From NCBI GenBank assembly GCA_948466105.1, contig CAOJZR010000013.1, positions 1-9,992 of the forward strand: a stretch of 9,992 nucleotides of DNA, given 5' to 3'. The notes beneath the pieces are model-generated. The model was not told the origin of the DNA, did no database searches, and saw nothing but the letters and a program-made list of their open reading frames with translations. This DNA comes from an uncultured Bacillota bacterium. GTDB taxonomy: Bacteria > Bacillota_I > Bacilli_A > RF39 > UBA660. The translations under genes were made by a program, and so were the position numbers. Below are positions 6,952 to 9,992 of this stretch, piece by piece (the stretch's first letter is position 1; the number at the start of each line of letters is the position of its first letter).

Positions 6952-7608
6952 TTAATTATACATTAAATTCTTACGAACCTTTTGAAGGACTTTATGCTCT
7001 ATTCTAGATACATTAACCTGTGTAAGTTCATAAATTCCAGCTATTTCCTGCTGTGTTTGATCATACATATACCTTCTAATAAGAATTTCTCTTTCCAAGG
7101 GGCTTAATTTATTTAATTGTTCATTCAAAGCTAATACCATATCAACATCATAATTATTAGAAGGAATAACTTCCTCTAAAGAAACATCCTTAGAGTCACT
7201 ATAAACTACTTCATCTAAACTCTGAACTTGATAACTTGTTTTTATACATTCTACGATTTTTTCAGCGTCTTCGCCAATATAATCAGACAACTCTAAAATA
7301 GTAGGCTCTCGCATTAATGTTTGAAGCATTTCTATTCGAGCTTTTTCTATTTTATATTTTAAACTGCTCATATGACGATTTGGACGAATTGCTTTATCTT
7401 CTCTTACTAATTTACGCATTTCTCCTACAATAGATAAATAGGCATAAGTTGAAAGCTTAGCTCCATTTGATGGATCATAATTTTTCCAAGCTATGGCAAG
7501 TCCTAAAAAACCTGCTTGAAGTAAATCTTCTTTACTGCTATAACCTTTGAACTTAGATGCTTCTTTATAAATCATTCCAGCTAAAGACTCTATTACTTCA
7601 TTTTCCAT
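6952..7608 (-). CDS. sigF: SigF-like sigma factor (SigB/F/G group)
   Basis: A 218-residue alternative sigma factor of the sporulation/stress group that directs RNA polymerase to its own promoter set. Region 2 (about 5-75) has SSKEDLLQAGFLGLAIAW and LSTYAYLSIVGEMRKLVRED, close to the GxIGL and FSTYAxxxIxGEI motifs of SigF. Region 3 (about 78-155) includes EPTILELSDYIG. Region 4 (about 160-215) has LSPLEREILIRRYMYDQTQ and a helix-turn-helix ending TQVNVSRIEHKVLQKV, where Bacillus SigF has SQVQVSRLEKKIL. It is some 35 residues shorter than Bacillus SigF, mainly at the N-terminus. The SpoIIAA-like gene lies just upstream, which is why I favour SigF over SigB or SigG. The anti-sigma gene spoIIAB is not between them. 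The start ATG is five bases after a perfect AGGAGG. Whether it still serves sporulation is unknown. Confidence 0.85.
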   Translation of the reverse strand: MENEVIESLAGMIYKEASKFKGYSSKEDLLQAGFLGLAIAWKNYDPSNGAKLSTYAYLSIVGEMRKLVREDKAIRPNRHMSSLKYKIEKARIEMLQTLMREPTILELSDYIGEDAEKIVECIKTSYQVQSLDEVVYSDSKDVSLEEVIPSNNYDVDMVLALNEQLNKLSPLEREILIRRYMYDQTQQEIAGIYELTQVNVSRIEHKVLQKVRKNLMYN

Positions 7609-7611
7609 AAT

Positions 7612-7620
7612 ATCCTCCTA
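7612..7620 (-). promoter_or_regulatory. Stop codon of the STAS gene overlapping the sigma gene's ribosome binding site
   Basis: On the minus strand TAGGAGG is both the TAG stop of the STAS gene and the AGGAGG (7612-7617) of the sigma gene, with five bases before its ATG. Ribosomes finishing the first gene stand on the start of the second, a layout typical of translational coupling and fixed protein ratio. Confidence 0.75.
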
Positions 7621-7962
7621 GAATTCTATTTTATTTATTGCACTTAATTCATCATTGGTCTCAAACAAATATTTAAAAATCTTACTTTGTTTAAGTTTAC
7701 TATAAACATTTCTATTACCTATATTACAAATTAGACTTTGACCTTTATAAGTATTACAAAGATTGTAATTATAAAGAAGAAATTTTATTCCTTTTTGATC
7801 TATTGAATCTAATTCTTTCAAGTTAAAAACGATATTTCTTATTTCATTTTGTTTTATTAATGAAGTGACTTCTTCATCTAAAATTGGAACTGTTTTTTCA
7901 TTTAAACTACCTGCTAAACGGATAAAAAGAATTCCTTTTCTAAATTCTGTACTAATGTTCAT
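7618..7962 (-). CDS. spoIIAA: SpoIIAA-like STAS anti-anti-sigma factor with altered phosphorylation site
   Basis: A 114-residue STAS-domain protein. In the known system SpoIIAA binds SpoIIAB and so frees SigF; SpoIIAB inactivates it by phosphorylating Ser58 in the DSSG motif. Here ILFIRLAGSLNEKTVPIL and IRNIVFNLKELDSID match Bacillus SpoIIAA (LCIRLTGELD and IRHIVLNLEDLSFMD) without gaps, but the next residues read DQKG (55-58) instead of DSSG. The aspartate remains and both serines are lost. I chose ATG 7962, with AGAGG eight bases before it; the upstream GTG at 7971 lies inside that ribosome binding site. It is the first gene of a two-gene unit with the SigF-like factor. It may act without phosphorylation, bind a different partner, or be a relic. 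Homology is confident, function is not. Confidence 0.82.
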   Translation of the reverse strand: MNISTEFRKGILFIRLAGSLNEKTVPILDEEVTSLIKQNEIRNIVFNLKELDSIDQKGIKFLLYNYNLCNTYKGQSLICNIGNRNVYSKLKQSKIFKYLFETNDELSAINKIEF

Positions 7963-7981
7963 TTTATTCACCTCTGTGCCT

Positions 7982-7990
7982 ATAATAGCA
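7982..7990 (-). promoter_or_regulatory. Extended -10 promoter of the STAS-sigma pair
   Basis: On the minus strand TGC-TATTAT lies 20 bases before the ATG at 7962, with no clear -35 box. It shares the 11-mer TGTGCTATTAT with the deacetylase promoter at 1442-1450. The leader would be only about 13 bases and hold the ribosome binding site. Confidence 0.55.
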
Positions 7991-8030
7991 CATTTAAAAA
8001 TAATTTAATATCGATTCGACAAAACTTGAC

Positions 8031-9527
8031 TTATATTTGCATCGACTTTTTTCTTATCCAAAATAAACCACCTAGTAACAAGAGCAATCCCATAATAGCT
8101 ATATAATTAATATAATATTTATCTTTTATGACTCCATTATCAATTGGTACTTTAATTTTTTGATAATTATCAATTGATGATAAGCGTTTTTTATATTCGT
8201 CAATTTTTTGTTCTTGTGTTGCTACTATTTCATTTAATTTATCTATTTCTTGTTCATATAAATAAGTTTCTGATAAAAAAGGATCATAAATTGTTTTATC
8301 AACATCGTTATAACTATTATTATCATTTGTAACCTTATCTAGTTTATCAGTTGTTTCTATATCTTTTTCATCATCTTCTTTAGGAATTTCTGATTCACTG
8401 ATATTTTCTTTTATATCAACGGTAATTACTTTAGAAATATCCATAAATGGGGTATGAAAAAGAATTTCATACATTCCATTTTTATTTTTATCCATATTAG
8501 TATCATAAGTATAATTAACTTCACTCTTAACAAAATCTTCAATTTGCTGTTGTTTATTTGTAATCTTTATATCATCTATTTCAAATTTAGTTCTTACTTT
8601 ACTAGCATAATAATCTATATACTCATCTTCAGCTTTAATATTATAAATATCATTACCTATCTCATGATAACCGTCCATATAAAATTTACCTTCATTATAA
8701 AAATGATATAAAACATCTTGATAACGATATAGCTTTTTTTCTATTATTTTATCTTTTGTTTTTTCTAAAGAATAGTTATCAATTTCCAAGTCAGGGTTAA
8801 TAGCATCAAAATCATCTATAGTTAGTGTTTCTTCCATTGCTTGTGTTAAATGCTTACGATAACTTTTAAAAAACAAAGTTCTATTTCCATCTATATCATA
8901 TGATATGTTAATATCAAATTGATAATAAGTTTTTTTATCAACTTTAGGAATAAAAGAAATACTAAAATTATCCACATCATAGTACTTATAAAGATCAATG
9001 ATTAAATAGCTATTTTTATTCAATTTCAAAGCAGTATCTACATTATTATCTGTTAGTTCTGCTTCATCACTAAGGCATCTTTTACATGTTAATCGATAAT
9101 TAATTTTTTGTCCATTGTTATAGAAATGTAATTCACTTAAGTAGGCTTCTACATCATTAGCAAAAAAATTATAAAAATATAAATAGCGAATTGGTTTTGA
9201 ATCTGTTTTACTATAATAAACAGTTTGTACTTCTTCTTTCATACCATTAGCTTGTCTATTAAAACTCCATGGTGTATATGGTGTTGTAATAAAATCATTT
9301 CTATTTATTAATGGATAATTAATATTAGAATAACTATCTTTATGATAGCCACCATCTAAATAATTAGTATAAAAGCGATACTTGCGTTTTTTTAATACTT
9401 TAACTGTATCGCTTTCTTCTATATAATTTGAAGTATAAGTTGACAGTGGACCATAATTACTATAATAAGTTTTAGCTTCTACATTTACTACTAAAAAACA
9501 AAGTAAAATAAATAAACATTTTTTCAT
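8031..9527 (-). CDS. Secreted, C-terminally membrane-anchored protein of unknown function
   Basis: I do not recognise a named family; the likely location is outside the membrane. A signal peptide covers 1-18 (MKKCLFILLCFLVVNVEA, probable cut after A18). Residues about 113-195 may have a discoidin (F5/8 C)-like fold, as LSELHFY, then LTDNNVDTALKL and YLIIDLYKYYDVDNFSISF follow that pattern; this is inferred from pattern only. It includes a CKRC pair (148-151). Around 315-372 lies an Ig-like strand pattern ending in FMDISKVITVDI. An acidic, low-complexity stretch runs about 376-410, a coiled coil about 422-450, and one transmembrane helix about 471-491 with a basic RKKS tail. No LPxTG motif is visible. 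A good AAGGAGG (9534-9540) supports the ATG. Its position between gap and the SpoIIAA-SigF pair hints at, but does not show, a role in the envelope or in development. Confidence 0.8.
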   Translation of the reverse strand: MKKCLFILLCFLVVNVEAKTYYSNYGPLSTYTSNYIEESDTVKVLKKRKYRFYTNYLDGGYHKDSYSNINYPLINRNDFITTPYTPWSFNRQANGMKEEVQTVYYSKTDSKPIRYLYFYNFFANDVEAYLSELHFYNNGQKINYRLTCKRCLSDEAELTDNNVDTALKLNKNSYLIIDLYKYYDVDNFSISFIPKVDKKTYYQFDINISYDIDGNRTLFFKSYRKHLTQAMEETLTIDDFDAINPDLEIDNYSLEKTKDKIIEKKLYRYQDVLYHFYNEGKFYMDGYHEIGNDIYNIKAEDEYIDYYASKVRTKFEIDDIKITNKQQQIEDFVKSEVNYTYDTNMDKNKNGMYEILFHTPFMDISKVITVDIKENISESEIPKEDDEKDIETTDKLDKVTNDNNSYNDVDKTIYDPFLSETYLYEQEIDKLNEIVATQEQKIDEYKKRLSSIDNYQKIKVPIDNGVIKDKYYINYIAIMGLLLLLGGLFWIRKKSMQI

Positions 9528-9546
9528 TTCAAACCTCCTTATTTAT

Positions 9547-9552
9547 ATCATA
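9547..9552 (-). promoter_or_regulatory. Candidate -10 box of the membrane-anchored protein gene
   Basis: TATGAT on the minus strand, 19 bases ahead of the ATG at 9527, followed directly by the AAGGAGG ribosome binding site. A -35 box is not obvious. The gap upstream to gap's terminator is long enough for other promoters. Confidence 0.35.
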
Positions 9553-9812
9553 CAAGTTATCTTTTAAAATTCCTTAAAATACGCTTTTAAAAAAACTTTT
9601 AATTATTTATAAATTTTTTTATTATCTCATATTTTTTATATTAACTAGTGGTAACACTATAAAATGGATTTTTGATATCTTATAACACACTTGCATTAAT
9701 AACAAGTTAAACATTAAATAAGTTAGTACTGTTTATGTAAAAAATAACTATGATATATAGATAATATGGTTGGTCATCATTTCATTTAATATTTGTGCTT
9801 ATAACACAAATA
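9553..9812. other. Gene-free stretch between gap and the membrane-anchored protein gene
   Basis: No coding region is supported. It is AT-rich and contains a small inverted repeat (TAGTG/CACTA, 9646-9659), the direct repeat CTTATAACACA at 9679-9689 and 9798-9808, and a perfect 7-7-7 inverted repeat at 9791-9811 next to the gap terminator. These may be control elements of the minus-strand gene to the left, but nothing identifies a known riboswitch or RNA. Confidence 0.4.
9791..9811. repeat. Perfect inverted repeat beside the gap terminator
   Basis: ATTTGTG and CACAAAT around a seven-base spacer, immediately after the gap terminator in the direction of minus-strand transcription. It has no U-tract on the minus strand. 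It could be a second mRNA-end hairpin or a protein site. Confidence 0.4.
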
Positions 9813-9836
9813 AAAAAAACACCAATGTGTTTTTTT
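9813..9836 (-). terminator. Intrinsic terminator of gap
   Basis: A ten-base perfect stem (AAAAAAACAC / GTGTTTTTTT) with a CAAT loop in + orientation, giving an RNA hairpin followed by a U-run on the minus strand. It starts four bases beyond the gap stop codon. The mirrored A- and T-runs would let it work in both directions. Confidence 0.75.
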
Positions 9837-9840
9837 CTCA

Positions 9841-9992
9841 CTATTTGATTAAAGTTCCTAAGTATTTGGCTGTTCTTACCATTTGGGCACTATAACCCAT
9901 CTCATTATCATACCAAGCCACAACTTTTATTAATTGTTTACCATCGACTTCTAGAACACTTGTTAAAAGACCATCTACAAGCGAACCTAATC
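9841..9992 (-). CDS. gap: Glyceraldehyde-3-phosphate dehydrogenase, C-terminal end (partial)
   Basis: The last 49 residues and the TAG stop of type I GAPDH, the glycolytic enzyme that makes 1,3-bisphosphoglycerate from glyceraldehyde-3-phosphate with NAD. The diagnostic stretch [22 protein letters not shown] is near invariant in the family; its asparagine takes part in coenzyme binding. The 5' part runs off the right edge of the window, so the catalytic cysteine and the Rossmann fold cannot be checked. A terminator follows at once, so the gene ends its transcription unit. Confidence 0.95.
   Translation of the reverse strand, partial: LGSLVDGLLTSVLEVDGKQLIKVVAWYDNEMGYSAQMVRTAKYLGTLIK

Noticed and set aside
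7963..7971. GTG at 7971 as start of the STAS protein
   Set aside because: The GTG overlaps the AGAGG used by ATG 7962, and SpoIIAA alignment begins at the later methionine.
8014..8020. SigH-type -10 (GTCGAAT on the minus strand) before the SpoIIAA-like gene
   Set aside because: It fits RnnGAAT, and Bacillus spoIIA is SigH-dependent, but no AGGA-type -35 lies 11-12 bases upstream, so the match is too short to claim.
8454..8711. 85-codon open frame on the + strand, rich in Ile and Phe
   Set aside because: It is antisense to the 498-residue protein gene; its apparent hydrophobicity comes from complementing an Asp/Lys/Asn/Tyr-rich AT-rich gene, and no start signal is seen.
1..9992. CRISPR array, tRNA or rRNA genes
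   Set aside because: No regularly spaced direct repeats and no tRNA- or rRNA-like conserved stretches were seen on either strand.

Overview
The window is very AT-rich and densely coded. Starts are mostly ATG behind AGGAGG-like ribosome binding sites, and the reading frames are consistent with the standard genetic code. Together with a SpoIIAA/SigF-like pair, a class A-type MurE, a membrane-anchored NodB deacetylase and IS1182-type transposase remains, this points to a low-GC Firmicute, perhaps one of the uncultured gut Bacilli related to Erysipelotrichia/RF39. That placement is inference; no rRNA or other taxonomic marker is present.

All chromosomal-looking genes lie on the minus strand. From right to left they are: the C-terminal end of glyceraldehyde-3-phosphate dehydrogenase with its terminator (9813-9992); a 498-residue secreted, C-terminally membrane-anchored protein of unknown function (8031-9527); a SpoIIAA-like STAS protein directly followed by a SigF-like sigma factor (7962 to 6952); MurE, which adds the third residue of the peptidoglycan stem peptide (6797-5433); and, at the left edge, a deacetylase with three Ig-like repeats (1418-18). 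Cell-envelope work is the common theme.

A two-gene restriction-modification module (2042-5217) is inserted in the opposite orientation. The first gene fuses a PD-(D/E)XK nuclease to an N6-adenine methylase, and the second is a two-TRD specificity subunit. This is the BcgI-like (type IIB/IIG) layout, in which one complex both cuts and methylates. The module has its own extended -10 promoter and a strong terminator. On its left it is bordered by IS1182-type debris and the remains of another gene, and a near-matching inverted repeat lies at both edges, as expected of an acquired island.

The most unusual point is the regulatory pair. The STAS protein aligns without gaps to SpoIIAA across the phosphorylation motif, but DSSG is replaced by DQKG, so the phospho-acceptor serine is gone. 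The anti-sigma kinase SpoIIAB, normally encoded between the two genes, is also absent. A rewired, kinase-independent partner-switch remnant is a reasonable hypothesis. MurE also lacks the DNPR motif that selects meso-diaminopimelate. No CRISPR array, tRNA or rRNA was seen.
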